This document shows, one piece after another, positions 32,997-42,496 of a stretch of 64,000 nt of DNA. Both the position numbers and the translations under genes were made by a program. The notes under the pieces were generated by a model. It had not been told where the DNA came from, did no database searches, and was given only the letters and a program-made list of their open reading frames with translations. Each line of letters opens with the position of its first letter. Position 1 is the stretch's first letter. Origin of the DNA: Heyndrickxia acidicola (GTDB lineage Bacteria > Bacillota > Bacilli > Bacillales > Bacillaceae_C); assembly GCF_001636425.1 (NCBI RefSeq), contig NZ_KV440953.1, positions 322,847 through 386,846 on the forward strand. The letters are read 5' to 3'.

Positions 32997-34671
32997 GGTA
33001 ATCTTCCTCCATTCCTTGTTCCAGACTTTCTGCGAATTGAATCATTTCTGTTAAGTTGTCCATTTTAATTTTCATTTCACCCTCTGTTTTCGAGTGCTTG
33101 AAAATGTCCAATAAATGGTCTTCTAATTTTCCAAAATCTAATTTTGTTAAAATATCATCCAATTCTCCGATAACACGTTCAAATAAGTGGATCTTTTCAT
33201 ACAACAGCTTAAGGATATGATCCTCCACTGTATGTTTCGTTGCAAAATTATAGATGTGTACATCCTCCGTTTGCCCGAGGCGGTGAACCCTTCCGATTCT
33301 TTGCTCTAGTCGCATTGGATTCCAAGGAAGATCAAAATTAATCATATGGTGGCAGAATTGGAGGTTAATTCCTTCTCCTCCAGCCTCAGTTGCAATGAGA
33401 ACTTGTACATGCTTTTGAAATAGCTCTCTCATCCAGTCTTTTTTCCCTCTTTTAAAGCCTCCGCGAAATGGAACCGAGTTGATGCCATTTTGTCTTAAAA
33501 ACCATTGCAGGTATAGCTGAGTAGCTCTGTATTCTGTGAAAATAATGACTTTATCATTTATGTTTTTTATTAATTCAAGTGTTTTTTCTGCCTTTGAGTT
33601 TTTGGTGATATCTTCAATTTTTTTTATTAAAAAGGCAATTTTCTCTTCATAAGCAGGAGAGGGTGCTTCCTGTTTCTTTAACATATTTTTTAAAGTATAG
33701 TAGACAGCTTCTCTGCTTGAGCAGGCTTCTCTTTGGAGGGTCATTAATGAAAAACCTGCATTTGCTGCTGGGCTTTCCGAATCACGGAGGATTTGCAGGG
33801 CATCATAAAGCGCCCTTTCCTCTTTAGAAAAGTCAATCAGCACCGTCTGTACATGGCGTTTTGTCCATTCTATCCCGGTATCAGCCCTGCGATTTCGAAT
33901 CATGACTTTATTTACCAAGTGACGTAAATGTTCATCCTCATTAATCGAACGGTCTCCTTTTTTGTATTTATCCATAAAAAAGGATTCATTTCCAAGGTGG
34001 CCGGGTTTTAATAAGGAAACAAGATGGAAAATCTCATCGATACGGTTTTGAATTGGAGTAGCGGTTAACAATAAACAAAATTTCTTTTTAAGATTTTGAA
34101 CGAATTCGTAGTTTTTAGTTTTATGGTTTTTTAGCTTATGGGCTTCATCAATAATTACAAGATCGTAATTTTGTTCATAAATGATTTCTCGGTGAGGGCT
34201 TCTCTTGGCAGTGTCAATAGAGGACACCACACAATCGCACTGTTCCCAGACATAGCTTTTTTTCTGGGCTATTGCGGGAATATAAAATTTTGTATTTAAT
34301 TCAAATGCCCATTGGGAAACAAGAGAAGCGGGAACTAAAATTAATACTTTTTTAACGAGTCCGCGAATCATATATTCCTTTAAAATTAAGCCAGCTTCAA
34401 TCGTTTTACCGAGGCCCACCTCATCTGCAAGAATGGCTTTCCCATTCATATTTTCGACTACCTGTTTGGCGACCTCCAGCTGATGGGGAAGGGGTTTGAG
34501 GCCGGATAAATGCTTTGGAGCCTGCAATCCCTCGAATTCTGGAATAATATGGTGCTTTTCCATTTCAATGGCCAGTTTATAAAGCTCCCAATTGCCCCAT
34601 GGACCATCGTTTTGAAAGCGCTGTAATAACTCTTCTCCCCAGGATTGGTCAAAATTAATGCTAATATCCAT
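32965..34671 (-). CDS. yqhH: SNF2-family helicase YqhH
   Basis: A SNF2-type DNA-dependent ATPase of 568 residues, smaller than RapA. It has Walker A ADEVGLGKTIEAG, the Walker B LVIIDEAHKLKN, LLTATPIQNR, the SF2 motif V segment GGEGINLQ and the motif VI QRIGRVHRLGQ. A short N-terminus (MDISINFDQSWGEE) and a C-terminal helical tail flank the core. It may remodel DNA-protein or transcription complexes, by analogy with RapA-like ATPases; there is no direct evidence here. An AAAGGAGAGTCTCAGC leader precedes the ATG. Confidence 0.88.
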   Translation of the reverse strand: MDISINFDQSWGEELLQRFQNDGPWGNWELYKLAIEMEKHHIIPEFEGLQAPKHLSGLKPLPHQLEVAKQVVENMNGKAILADEVGLGKTIEAGLILKEYMIRGLVKKVLILVPASLVSQWAFELNTKFYIPAIAQKKSYVWEQCDCVVSSIDTAKRSPHREIIYEQNYDLVIIDEAHKLKNHKTKNYEFVQNLKKKFCLLLTATPIQNRIDEIFHLVSLLKPGHLGNESFFMDKYKKGDRSINEDEHLRHLVNKVMIRNRRADTGIEWTKRHVQTVLIDFSKEERALYDALQILRDSESPAANAGFSLMTLQREACSSREAVYYTLKNMLKKQEAPSPAYEEKIAFLIKKIEDITKNSKAEKTLELIKNINDKVIIFTEYRATQLYLQWFLRQNGINSVPFRGGFKRGKKDWMRELFQKHVQVLIATEAGGEGINLQFCHHMINFDLPWNPMRLEQRIGRVHRLGQTEDVHIYNFATKHTVEDHILKLLYEKIHLFERVIGELDDILTKLDFGKLEDHLLDIFKHSKTEGEMKIKMDNLTEMIQFAESLEQGMEEDYRAAGGNSSIS

Positions 34672-34914
34672 GCTGAGACTCTCCTTTTTTAAAAATAAAC
34701 GAATGTTTATGGTTTTTTGATGAAAAACATTCGGTTTTTCGGCGAAAATTAGGTAGAAATTTTATGAAAAGTTTAAAAAAAGATTGCTAAAAATAGATGT
34801 TTAATGATAGGATGAAAATAGTTTTAAAGCTTATAAATAAAGGACATATCAAAAGACTTTCTTGCTAGTGTTTTTTATCAGTATGCCCATTATTAAATTA
34901 AATATAGGCGAATG

Positions 34915-35085
34915 ATGACATGGGGAGAGACTGCGTATGCAGCGCCGAAGGAGCAAGCAACATGGTTGTGAATCTCTCAGGCAAAAAGACACATGTCGGA
35001 CGCAGCTCTGGAGAGAGCTTTCTTATGAAAGAAAGCCACCCACGAGGAAAACCTTTTGGTAAACTTTCAGGTGCCAGGACAGAGA
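34915..35085 (+). ncRNA. Tandem glycine riboswitch
   Basis: Two glycine aptamers in tandem. Aptamer 1 has GGGGAGAGACTGCG, CGCCGAAGGAGCAA and AATCTCTCAGGCAAA. Aptamer 2 has CTCTGGAGAGAGC, CCACCCACGAGGAAAACC and AACTTTCAGGTGCC. It precedes the glycine-cleavage genes, where glycine binding switches the operon on. Confidence 0.93.
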
Positions 35086-35121
35086 ACAGAAAACACTTAG
35101 GGGTTATTCTGTCTTTTTTTA
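35077..35121 (+). terminator. Riboswitch expression-platform terminator
   Basis: GGACAGAGAACAG and TTATTCTGTC pair imperfectly, followed by TTTTTTT. It lies directly after aptamer 2, so it can end transcription when glycine is low. Confidence 0.7.
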
Positions 35122-35223
35122 TGTCTAAATTTTAAAACAAATGCAGCTTTAGATGTCAGCTAAACACAGGTTTGATAATTGAACCAAACACAAACAATAC
35201 GGGATGCGACAGGGGGAAGCTCG

Positions 35224-36330
35224 GTGGAAGAATTAAAAAGGACACCACTATTTGAAGTCTACAAGGAATATGGCGGAAAAACCATTGACTTTGGAGGATG
35301 GGAATTGCCTGTTCAATTTTCAAGCATTAAACAGGAGCATCAGGCAGTAAGGTCAAATGCCGGCTTATTCGATGTATCACACATGGGAGAATTTACGGTA
35401 AAGGGTGCAGACAGTCTGTCATTTTTACAGAAGATGCTGACAAATGATGTTTCCAAGCTATCCGATGGCGGGGCGCAATATACGGCGATGTGCTATGAAA
35501 ACGGCGGAACGGTAGATGATTTACTTGTTTACAAGTGCAAGGACCAGGATTATTTATTAGTTGTAAATGCTTCTAATATTGAAAAAGACTTTGAGTGGTT
35601 AAAACAGCATATTGAAGGAGATGTCATCCTGACAAATATCTCAGCTGAAATCTCGCAGTTAGCTATACAGGGTCCAAAGGCTGAGCGTATCCTTCAAAAG
35701 CTTGTCAAAGACACGGATTTATCTGAAATCAAGCCCTTTAAATTCAAAGAAAAAGTAAATGTGGATGGAGCTGTTGCCCTGGTTTCCCGGACAGGCTATA
35801 CCGGAGAAGACGGGTTTGAGATCTATTCCCAGTCAGGTGATGCAGTCCATTTATGGAAGGCACTGCTTGCTGCCGGAGAAGAAGAAGGAATTCTTCCTTG
35901 CGGCCTGGGCGCAAGGGATACGCTTCGCTTTGAAGCAACTCTCGCACTTTATGGGCAGGAACTATCCAAAGATATCAGTCCGCTGGAAGCAAAAATTGGC
36001 TTTGCTGTGAAATTGGATAAAGACAGTGACTTTATTGGAAAAGAAGCACTTAAAAGCCAGAAAGAAAATGGAGTGCCAAGGAAGCTTGTGGGGATTGAAA
36101 TGCTGGAACGCGGAATTCCACGACATGGATATAAAGTCTTTGCAAATGGTCAGGAGATCGGCGAGGTGACAACAGGCACCCAGTCTCCAACTCTTGAGAA
36201 AAGCATTGGGCTTGCTCTTGTAAAAGCAGAGTATAGTGAAATTGGCAGCCAGCTCGAGGTGGAAATACGCGGGAAACGTCTGAAAGCAGCCGTTATATCA
36301 ACACCATTTTATAAAATAGTAAAACAGTAG
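35224..36330 (+). CDS. gcvT: Glycine cleavage system aminomethyltransferase (T protein)
   Basis: T protein of 368 residues. It transfers the aminomethyl carbon from the lipoyl H protein to tetrahydrofolate, releasing ammonia. It has the family [31 protein letters not shown] and GLGARDTLR motifs. The GTG at 35224 with AGGGGGAAG ahead is chosen over the 35179 ATG, which has no site and adds 15 residues. It is the first gene after the riboswitch. Confidence 0.95.
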   Translation: MEELKRTPLFEVYKEYGGKTIDFGGWELPVQFSSIKQEHQAVRSNAGLFDVSHMGEFTVKGADSLSFLQKMLTNDVSKLSDGGAQYTAMCYENGGTVDDLLVYKCKDQDYLLVVNASNIEKDFEWLKQHIEGDVILTNISAEISQLAIQGPKAERILQKLVKDTDLSEIKPFKFKEKVNVDGAVALVSRTGYTGEDGFEIYSQSGDAVHLWKALLAAGEEEGILPCGLGARDTLRFEATLALYGQELSKDISPLEAKIGFAVKLDKDSDFIGKEALKSQKENGVPRKLVGIEMLERGIPRHGYKVFANGQEIGEVTTGTQSPTLEKSIGLALVKAEYSEIGSQLEVEIRGKRLKAAVISTPFYKIVKQ

Positions 36331-36349
36331 GATGGGAGAGAATTCACGT

Positions 36350-37699
36350 ATGGCAAAGCATCGTTACTTACCAATGACAGAACAAGACCAAAACGAGATG
36401 CTAAAAACAATAGGGGTTTCATCTGTTGATGAATTGTTTAGTGATATTCCGGAAAAAGTCCGCTTTAAAGGGCAATACAATATTAAACCGGCAAAATCCG
36501 AAACTTCATTATTAAAAGAACTGTCTAAGCTTGCTTCTAAAAATGCAGACCTAAAAAGCCATGCTTCTTTTTTAGGGGCAGGTGTATATGATCATTACAT
36601 TCCAACGATTGTGGATCACGTTATTTCCAGATCTGAATTCTATACTGCTTATACACCATATCAGCCTGAGATTTCTCAAGGTGAATTGCAGGCCATTTTT
36701 GAGTTTCAAACCATGATTTGTGAACTTACCGGGATGGACGTGGCCAATTCCTCCATGTACGACGGCGGAACAGCGTTAGCTGAAGCAGCAATGCTTTCAT
36801 GCGGCCATACACGCAAAAAAAAGGTGCTTGTATCGAAGACAGTTCATCCTGAATCAAGAGATGTTCTCTTTACATATGCAAAGGGCCAGGGCATTGAAGT
36901 AATTGAGATACCCCATCAAAACGGCTTAACGGATATCCATGCATTAAAAGAATTAATGGATGAAAATGTGGCGGCAGTGGTTGTCCAATATCCTAACTTC
37001 TTTGGACAAATAGAAAGGTTAAAGGATTTAGAACCGATTGTACATGAAATGAAGTCGCTGATGGTCGTGTCCAGCAATCCTCTTGCATTAGGTGCGCTTA
37101 CGCCTCCTGGAAAGCTTGGTGCCGACATTGTAGTTGGCGACGCACAGGTTTTTGGTATTCCGGCTGCCTATGGTGGTCCACACTGCGGATATTTCTCAGT
37201 TACATCTAAGCTAATGCGAAAGTTACCAGGCAGACTCGTTGGGCAAACGATTGACGAAAATGGTAAAAGAGGCTTTGTTTTAACATTGCAGGCTCGTGAG
37301 CAGCATATCCGCCGGGATAAGGCTACTTCAAACATTTGTTCAAATCAGGCATTAAATGCTCTTGCTGCATCTGTAGCAATGACAGCTCTTGGAAAAAAAG
37401 GCGTAAAAGAAATGGCTCTACAAAATATTTATAAAACAGAATATGCCAAATCACAGTTCAAGGAAAAGGGAATTGAGGTTGTTTTTGAAAATGGCAATTT
37501 CAATGAATTTGTGATTAATACCCGAAGTCCTGTAAAGGAAATAAATCAGCAGCTTCTAGAAAAAGGCATTATTGGGGGCTATGATTTAGGCCGTAATTAT
37601 AAAGAATTAGAGAATCATATGCTTGTAGCAGTAACAGAAATGCGTACGAAAGAAGAAATTGATGAGTTCGTAAAGGAATTGGGGGATCGCCATGAATAA
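36350..37699 (+). CDS. gcvPA: Glycine dehydrogenase (decarboxylating) subunit 1
   Basis: P-protein subunit 1 of 449 residues. Together with gcvPB it decarboxylates glycine onto the H protein using PLP. It begins [17 protein letters not shown] and has [37 protein letters not shown] (20 residues) and the [17 protein letters not shown] motif. GGGAGAG ahead of ATG 36350. The P protein is split in two genes as in other Bacilli. Confidence 0.95.
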   Translation: MAKHRYLPMTEQDQNEMLKTIGVSSVDELFSDIPEKVRFKGQYNIKPAKSETSLLKELSKLASKNADLKSHASFLGAGVYDHYIPTIVDHVISRSEFYTAYTPYQPEISQGELQAIFEFQTMICELTGMDVANSSMYDGGTALAEAAMLSCGHTRKKKVLVSKTVHPESRDVLFTYAKGQGIEVIEIPHQNGLTDIHALKELMDENVAAVVVQYPNFFGQIERLKDLEPIVHEMKSLMVVSSNPLALGALTPPGKLGADIVVGDAQVFGIPAAYGGPHCGYFSVTSKLMRKLPGRLVGQTIDENGKRGFVLTLQAREQHIRRDKATSNICSNQALNALAASVAMTALGKKGVKEMALQNIYKTEYAKSQFKEKGIEVVFENGNFNEFVINTRSPVKEINQQLLEKGIIGGYDLGRNYKELENHMLVAVTEMRTKEEIDEFVKELGDRHE

Positions 37700-39158
37700 T
37701 AACCAAGAAATGCCGCTAATTTTTGAACGATCAACGGAAGGGCGTATTGGATACAGCCTTCCTGAACTGGATGTGCCAAAAGTGAATGTTGACCAGTTGA
37801 TTCCATCTGATTATATACGTACGGAAGAGCCAGGTCTTCCTGAAATCTCAGAGCTGGATATTATGAGACATTATACACTTCTGTCGAAAAATAATCATGG
37901 TGTGGATTCAGGCTTTTATCCGCTTGGTTCTTGTACTATGAAATATAATCCTAAAATCAATGAATCTGTAGCACGCTTTCCTGGTTTCGCTCATATCCAC
38001 CCCTTGCAGGAGGAAAGCTCTGTACAGGGTGCTCTTGAATTAATGTATGATTTGCAGGAGCACTTAATTGAAATTACCGGAATGGACGAGGTTACACTTC
38101 AGCCTGCAGCAGGTGCACATGGGGAATGGACAGGGCTGATGATGATTCGTTCTTTCCATGAGGCTAATGGAGACATGAAAAGAACAAAGGTCATTGTCCC
38201 GGATTCAGCACATGGTACCAACCCTGCATCTGCTACAGTAGCAGGTCTTGAGACTGTTACGGTTAAATCAAATGAAGAAGGCTTGGTAGATCTGGAGGAT
38301 TTGAGGCGCCTTGCCGGACCGGACACAGCTGCGCTTATGCTGACAAACCCAAATACACTCGGTCTCTTTGAAAGGGATATTGTAGAGATAGCTGAAATCA
38401 TCCACGGTGTAGGCGGAAAGCTTTATTATGATGGAGCCAATTTAAATGCTGTATTATCGAAGGCTCGTCCAGGGGACATGGGATTCGATGTTGTGCATTT
38501 AAATCTTCATAAAACTTTTACTGGTCCGCATGGAGGCGGCGGCCCAGGCTCCGGACCAGTTGGCGTGAAAAAGGAACTGATTCCATTTTTGCCAAAACCG
38601 GTTGTAACAAAAAAAGACGGACAGTTTATTTTGGATTATGATAGACCCGAGTCTATTGGCCGCGTGAAGCCATACTACGGAAATTTCGGTATCAATGTCC
38701 GGGCCTATACGTATATCCGATCTATGGGTCCTGATGGCCTTGAGGCTGTTACGGAAAATGCAGTACTCAATGCAAATTACATGATGAGGAGATTGGCTGA
38801 ATACTATGATCTTCCTTACGATCAACATTGTAAGCATGAATTTGTATTAAGTGGACGGAGACAAAAGAAATTGGGTGTGCGGACCCTTGATATTGCGAAA
38901 AGGCTGCTTGATTTCGGGTTCCATCCGCCAACCGTTTACTTCCCGCTTAATGTTGAAGAATGCATTATGATTGAACCGACAGAAACAGAATCAAAAGAAA
39001 CGCTTGATTCCTTTATTGATACAATGATTCAGATTGCAAAAGAAGCTGAAGAAAATCCAGAAGTAGTTCAGGATGCCCCTTACAACACGTTTGTAAAGCG
39101 CCTTGATGAAGCGCAGGCGGCAAGAAAACCTGTTCTGCGTTATCAGTCTAATCATTAA
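37692..39158 (+). CDS. gcvPB: Glycine dehydrogenase (decarboxylating) subunit 2
   Basis: P-protein subunit 2 of 488 residues with the PLP-binding lysine in [18 protein letters not shown]. It has [10 protein letters not shown] near the N-terminus and ends with PVLRYQSNH. It starts 8 bases inside gcvPA, so translation is coupled. This completes the T-PA-PB operon; gcvH is not in the window. lipM nearby at 41207 supplies octanoyl groups for the lipoyl H protein. Confidence 0.95.
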   Translation: MNNNQEMPLIFERSTEGRIGYSLPELDVPKVNVDQLIPSDYIRTEEPGLPEISELDIMRHYTLLSKNNHGVDSGFYPLGSCTMKYNPKINESVARFPGFAHIHPLQEESSVQGALELMYDLQEHLIEITGMDEVTLQPAAGAHGEWTGLMMIRSFHEANGDMKRTKVIVPDSAHGTNPASATVAGLETVTVKSNEEGLVDLEDLRRLAGPDTAALMLTNPNTLGLFERDIVEIAEIIHGVGGKLYYDGANLNAVLSKARPGDMGFDVVHLNLHKTFTGPHGGGGPGSGPVGVKKELIPFLPKPVVTKKDGQFILDYDRPESIGRVKPYYGNFGINVRAYTYIRSMGPDGLEAVTENAVLNANYMMRRLAEYYDLPYDQHCKHEFVLSGRRQKKLGVRTLDIAKRLLDFGFHPPTVYFPLNVEECIMIEPTETESKETLDSFIDTMIQIAKEAEENPEVVQDAPYNTFVKRLDEAQAARKPVLRYQSNH

Positions 39159-39203
39159 AAAAACAACCCCTGGTCCTATTACCATGGACAAGGGGTTGTT
39201 TTT
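39158..39203 (+). terminator. Terminator of the gcv operon
   Basis: AACAACCCC and GGGGTTGTT pair with a T run at the end. The inner TGGTCC/GGACA arm adds stability. Confidence 0.8.
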
Positions 39204-39206
39204 ATT

Positions 39207-39282
39207 GCTGTTTTTGCATAGATTGTTGCTTTACGTACAAAAGATAAATCAATCCAAACGTTGTCCATCTTCGCCGCATCTA
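39207..39282 (-). repeat. GTACGTAAAG interspersed repeat
   Basis: The reverse complement gives GTACGTAAAGCAACAATC then GCAAAAACAGC. It shares TTTACGTACAAAAGATAAAT with the complement of the 61861 copy and a TGTCCATCTTCG extension with 2874-2955. Confidence 0.7.
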
Positions 39283-39369
39283 ATCTCTGCAATAGGTCAA
39301 CAACTCGTTTTCTTAACTTCCATTGATGCCCTACAAGTCTGTATGTCCTATGAGGATACACTTTCCTTC

Positions 39370-40185
39370 CTACAAATACTTAATAAATCTTTCCGGTGCT
39401 TCGAGGAATTGCTTTGTAATTTGGACGTGTTCTACGTCGGAATAAGATACTTTTTCAATAGAATGACTGTCAAACGAATAAATTTCTGCACCTGGCAGTG
39501 CCATCAGAATAGGGGAATGGGTTACGATAAAAAACTGGGCGCCTTCTTTTACTGCATCCATTACCATACTCATAAAACTTAGCTGGCGCATAGGAGAAAG
39601 TGGTGTTTCTGGCTCATCAAGCAGATAAATGCCATTGGACTTAAGCCTTGATTTGAAAAAATCAAGAAAACCTTCTCCGTGAGACCGTGTCTCCAAACCT
39701 TCTGAATACAGTTTCTTGAGGTCATGCAATGTCCGCTTATGCGGCATTTCAGCCAGACTCCGGGCATAATCGGATTTATTTTTATAGTCTTCTTGTATGA
39801 GACGTAATTCTTCTATTGCTTCCTGCTTCATGCGAGATATTCTTTTTGTAAAGTATAAAAAGTCTTCAGAGCGCAAAAAGAAACCACTCCTGGTTCGATT
39901 GTTCCAACTCAATTTCAGAGCAGCAGCAAGCTTTTTTGAATTCATAAAGTCAGTATCGTCTTCGATTTCATAACCGCCTGCTGATGGGATTTGAGCTGCT
40001 GCAGCTATTCCCTGAAGGAGAGTAGACTTGCCGGTTCCATTTTCTCCTGCAAATATTATGATAGGGGCATCAAATGACAGTGAGTGGAATGATTGAAATA
40101 AAGGCAAAGTAAAAGGGTAGCTATCTTTTTTAAAAGAAGTTTTCAATGAAATGCTTTTCAAATGGATAGGACATTCCCCTTTCAT
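39370..40185 (-). CDS. COG3910-type predicted ATPase (ABC/SMC-like)
   Basis: A stand-alone ATPase of 271 residues in the COG3910-type family. It has Walker A FAGENGTGKSTLL near residue 45, GYEIEDDTDF, the signature-like SHGEGFLDFF, Walker B YLLDEPETPLSP, and the switch ATHSPIL-like VTHSPILMALPGAEI. The C-terminus VEHVQITKQFLEAPERFI also fits. Members are small ATPases without a transporter partner and of unknown role, often thought to act in DNA metabolism or defence. It sits between gcvPB and yqhL, where B. subtilis has no such gene. Confidence 0.8.
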   Translation of the reverse strand: MKGECPIHLKSISLKTSFKKDSYPFTLPLFQSFHSLSFDAPIIIFAGENGTGKSTLLQGIAAAAQIPSAGGYEIEDDTDFMNSKKLAAALKLSWNNRTRSGFFLRSEDFLYFTKRISRMKQEAIEELRLIQEDYKNKSDYARSLAEMPHKRTLHDLKKLYSEGLETRSHGEGFLDFFKSRLKSNGIYLLDEPETPLSPMRQLSFMSMVMDAVKEGAQFFIVTHSPILMALPGAEIYSFDSHSIEKVSYSDVEHVQITKQFLEAPERFIKYL

Positions 40186-40356
40186 TCATGTAATTGGCGC
40201 AAAAAATATTTTGATTCTATTATAACGTTTTCCTTTCTAAAAAGCAGGGCTCTAGAATATCTCATTGCCAAATCGTAGGGGGAGGGGGCTGATTCAGAAT
40301 ACATAGCTAATAAGAATAGCATTTGAAATGGAGGCAGGCAGGCAGGCTAAAGCAAA

Positions 40357-40383
40357 AAGAACCGCAGACGGACTGCGGTTCTT
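40357..40383 (-). terminator. Terminator of yqhL
   Basis: AAGAACCGCAG and CTGCGGTTCTT form a perfect 11-bp stem. On the minus strand a TTTTTGCTTT tail follows. Confidence 0.75.
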
Positions 40384-40436
40384 CTGTATAAGTTTGCAAT
40401 TGTATTATTATATTGAAGCAATCTGCTGTAGCAGGT

Positions 40437-40820
40437 TTATTTTTTTGTTTTAATTTTTCCTGTCCATTTTTTAAATCCACCCTGCAAATGATAAAGGTTC
40501 CTATACCCTTTACGATAAAGTGTCTGGCCTGCACGTCCGCTTCTCATTCCGGTTTGGCAATATAAATAAACCGGCTGATCAGTCCGAATTTCCTTGCCTC
40601 TCATTCTAAGCTGTGAGAGAGGGATGTTTCTAGCACCCAGAATATGTCCTTCTTCAAATTCGTTCGGCTCTCTCACGTCAATTAGCTGAGCCTTTCTGTA
40701 ACCTACTTTAAATTCCTCTTCTGTTAAGGATTTAACAGTTCTCTTTTGGAAGAAGTAGGTGAATACTGAGTAGGCAATTACAGCCACGATCAGGATAATA
40801 AGTACAATATAGTTAGTCAA
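40437..40820 (-). CDS. yqhL: Membrane-anchored rhodanese-like protein YqhL
   Basis: A 127-residue protein with an N-terminal transmembrane helix (IVLIILIVAVIAYSVF) and a single rhodanese domain. The active-site loop is YCQTGMRSG with Cys as the presumed sulfur carrier, and DVREPNEFEEGHI is the usual rhodanese signature. It would transfer sulfane sulfur near the membrane. AAAGGGGAAAAG precedes the ATG. It keeps its place beside lipM. Confidence 0.87.
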   Translation of the reverse strand: MTNYIVLIILIVAVIAYSVFTYFFQKRTVKSLTEEEFKVGYRKAQLIDVREPNEFEEGHILGARNIPLSQLRMRGKEIRTDQPVYLYCQTGMRSGRAGQTLYRKGYRNLYHLQGGFKKWTGKIKTKK

Positions 40821-40995
40821 TTTCTTTTCCCCTTTCTAAGATGTTGCACTAAATCTATTATATTCATGATAGGGGAATGAATCAAAATTATTTTATTAAA
40901 AGTTTCACTTTCTTTGTTTTACTAGACTTGATTTGATAAACTGAATAAGTGGAAATTTATTCAGTAAAGCAAAGAGCGCCTAATTATCGGCTGCA

Positions 40996-41193
40996 GGGCT
41001 TATGACCTCGAGCCGATGGTAAGGGAAGGTTTGAATTTTAACCTTCATGCTCGCAGCTGGACAATAGAAAAGCTGAGAGCACCTGGGTATCGGCGACCAG
41101 CATAAGACTAGACGGCAGAGAGGATCGCACTATAACCTCTCGGACGTCTGGGCTTATGACCTCGAGCCGATGGTGCTCGCAGCTGGACAATAG
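40996..41193. repeat. Mosaic of interspersed repeats upstream of lipM
   Basis: GGGCTTATGACCTCGAGCCG recurs at 40996 and 41150, and TGCTCGCAGCTGGACAATAG at 41048 and 41174. In the right copy the two modules are adjacent. In the left copy they are separated by a 28-base insert that is an inverted repeat (AAGGTT...AACCTT). Hairpins such as GAGAGG/CCTCTC also lie between. This resembles the CTCCAGCGCC family and a long-hairpin element; it supplies the lipM leader. Confidence 0.65.
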
Positions 41194-41206
41194 AGAGGTT
41201 ATGAAA

Positions 41207-42043
41207 ATGAAAAAAGAGGTATGGCGCTTTATTGATTCAGGGCATTGTTCCCCGTCCTTTAACATGGCTTTGGATGAGGCATTGCTGGATTGGCATAGTG
41301 AAGGGAAAATTCCTCCTACCATTCGATTCTATGGGTGGAATCCTGCTACTCTTTCAATAGGGTATTTCCAGAAGGCGGAGAAAGAAATTGATTTCGATGC
41401 CGTCCAGCGGCATGGTCTGGGATTTGTTCGACGCCCTACAGGAGGACGCGGCGTCCTGCATGAGCATGAGCTTACATATAGTGTAATCGTTTCCGAAGAG
41501 CATCCTGAAATGCCTAAAACGGTTACAGAAGCGTATAGGGTGATATCTGAAGGAATCTTAAAGGGATTTCACGGACTTGGACTTGAAGCTTATTTCGCAG
41601 TGCCGAGAACTCAGGAAGAAAAAGAGGGCCTTAAAAATCCCCGATCCTCCGTATGCTTTGACGCACCAAGCTGGTATGAACTTGTGGTGGAAGGCAGAAA
41701 AGTAGCTGGAAGTGCACAGACAAGACAGAAGGGTGTCATCTTGCAGCATGGTTCCATCCTTCTTGATCTGGATGAAGATAAATTATTCAGTATCTTTAAA
41801 TACCCAAGTGACCGCGTTAAAGAAAGAATGCAAAGAGCCTTTAAAAATAAAGCCGTTGCCATGAATGAAATCAGGAATGAGCCCGTTTCATTTGATGAAG
41901 CAAAAGCAGCTTTTAAAAAGGGCTTTGAAGAAGGGTTAAATATTGAATTGGAGCCGTATGAACTGGCTGCGTCAGAATTGGAGTATGTCAACAATCTGGC
42001 GAAATCCCGTTATGAGTCTCATGAATGGAATTTTAAGAGATAA
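41207..42043 (+). CDS. lipM: Octanoyltransferase LipM
   Basis: Octanoyl-ACP:protein octanoyltransferase of 278 residues in the biotin/lipoate ligase fold. In Bacillus it loads octanoate onto GcvH before LipL and LipA act. It has [19 protein letters not shown], the nucleophilic Cys in [13 protein letters not shown] and the acyl-binding [12 protein letters not shown] lysine. ATG 41207 has AGAGAGG 8 bases ahead; the longer frames start inside the repeat. Confidence 0.94.
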   Translation: MKKEVWRFIDSGHCSPSFNMALDEALLDWHSEGKIPPTIRFYGWNPATLSIGYFQKAEKEIDFDAVQRHGLGFVRRPTGGRGVLHEHELTYSVIVSEEHPEMPKTVTEAYRVISEGILKGFHGLGLEAYFAVPRTQEEKEGLKNPRSSVCFDAPSWYELVVEGRKVAGSAQTRQKGVILQHGSILLDLDEDKLFSIFKYPSDRVKERMQRAFKNKAVAMNEIRNEPVSFDEAKAAFKKGFEEGLNIELEPYELAASELEYVNNLAKSRYESHEWNFKR

Positions 42044-42118
42044 TAAGAACTAATTGCATCAGTCCTAGATTTTAATTCAGGAGCCTTGCCATTAATAGAG
42101 ATGAACGATTTCTGTGCT

Positions 42119-42331
42119 TCAGTTAGCAAAGTAAGATATGGGAAGAGAAAAAATTAAAAATATTTTTTTAGGGGAGGAAGCGAGAATACAGCTTTTTCCC
42201 TTTTTCTTAGCCTTTGTTCCTGCTCGGGTTTTTCGCAACCCCGATATTGCCCTATTTTCTTCTAAAATAACTACAAATTCTGCCAATCTCTCTAAATTAC
42301 GCTTAATATTATGTATTTCATTATTTGACAA
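42119..42331 (-). CDS. Possible small protein, doubtful
   Basis: A 70-codon minus-strand frame divergent from nrdJ. It starts at a TTG 8 to 9 bases after AAGGATG. Residues 1-30 (MSNNEIHNIKRNLERLAEFV) look helical and protein-like. The rest is basic and ends in a hydrophobic run. I see no family match, and the region is AT-rich, so it may be spurious. Confidence 0.3.
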   Translation of the reverse strand: MSNNEIHNIKRNLERLAEFVVILEENRAISGLRKTRAGTKAKKKGKSCILASSPKKIFLIFSLPISYFAN

Positions 42332-42353
42332 ACGCAGACATCCTTGACCTTAT

Positions 42354-42369
42354 TTTCTATATGTAGTGT
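42354..42369 (+). promoter_or_regulatory. Upstream NrdR-like box
   Basis: TTTCTATATGTAGTGT matches 12 of 16 positions of the NrdR consensus ACACWATATATWGTGT. It overlaps the region downstream of TTGACC at 42344. Confidence 0.5.
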
Positions 42370-42386
42370 TAATTGAAGAAAATAAT

Positions 42387-42402
42387 CCACTATATATTGT
42401 GT
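42387..42402 (+). promoter_or_regulatory. Downstream NrdR-like box
   Basis: CCACTATATATTGTGT matches 15 of 16 NrdR consensus positions. Its centre is 33 bases (about three helical turns) from the upstream box, the paired arrangement NrdR uses. Confidence 0.65.
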
Positions 42403-42496
42403 TAAACGGTTGATTTCTTAGATGAGTACATGATAATTTAAGATATAGTAAATAAAAAATAGAGTAGAAGAAAGATTGAAGGAGTTGGCAATCAGA

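Noticed and set aside
34672-34914. LexA-like site near the yqhH start (ACGAATGTTTATG)
   Set aside because: It lacks the CGAAC and GTTCG halves of the Bacillus LexA box.
42044-42496. Cobalamin riboswitch ahead of nrdJ
   Set aside because: I could not find a B12 box or the expected long conserved leader. The NrdR-like boxes explain the region better.
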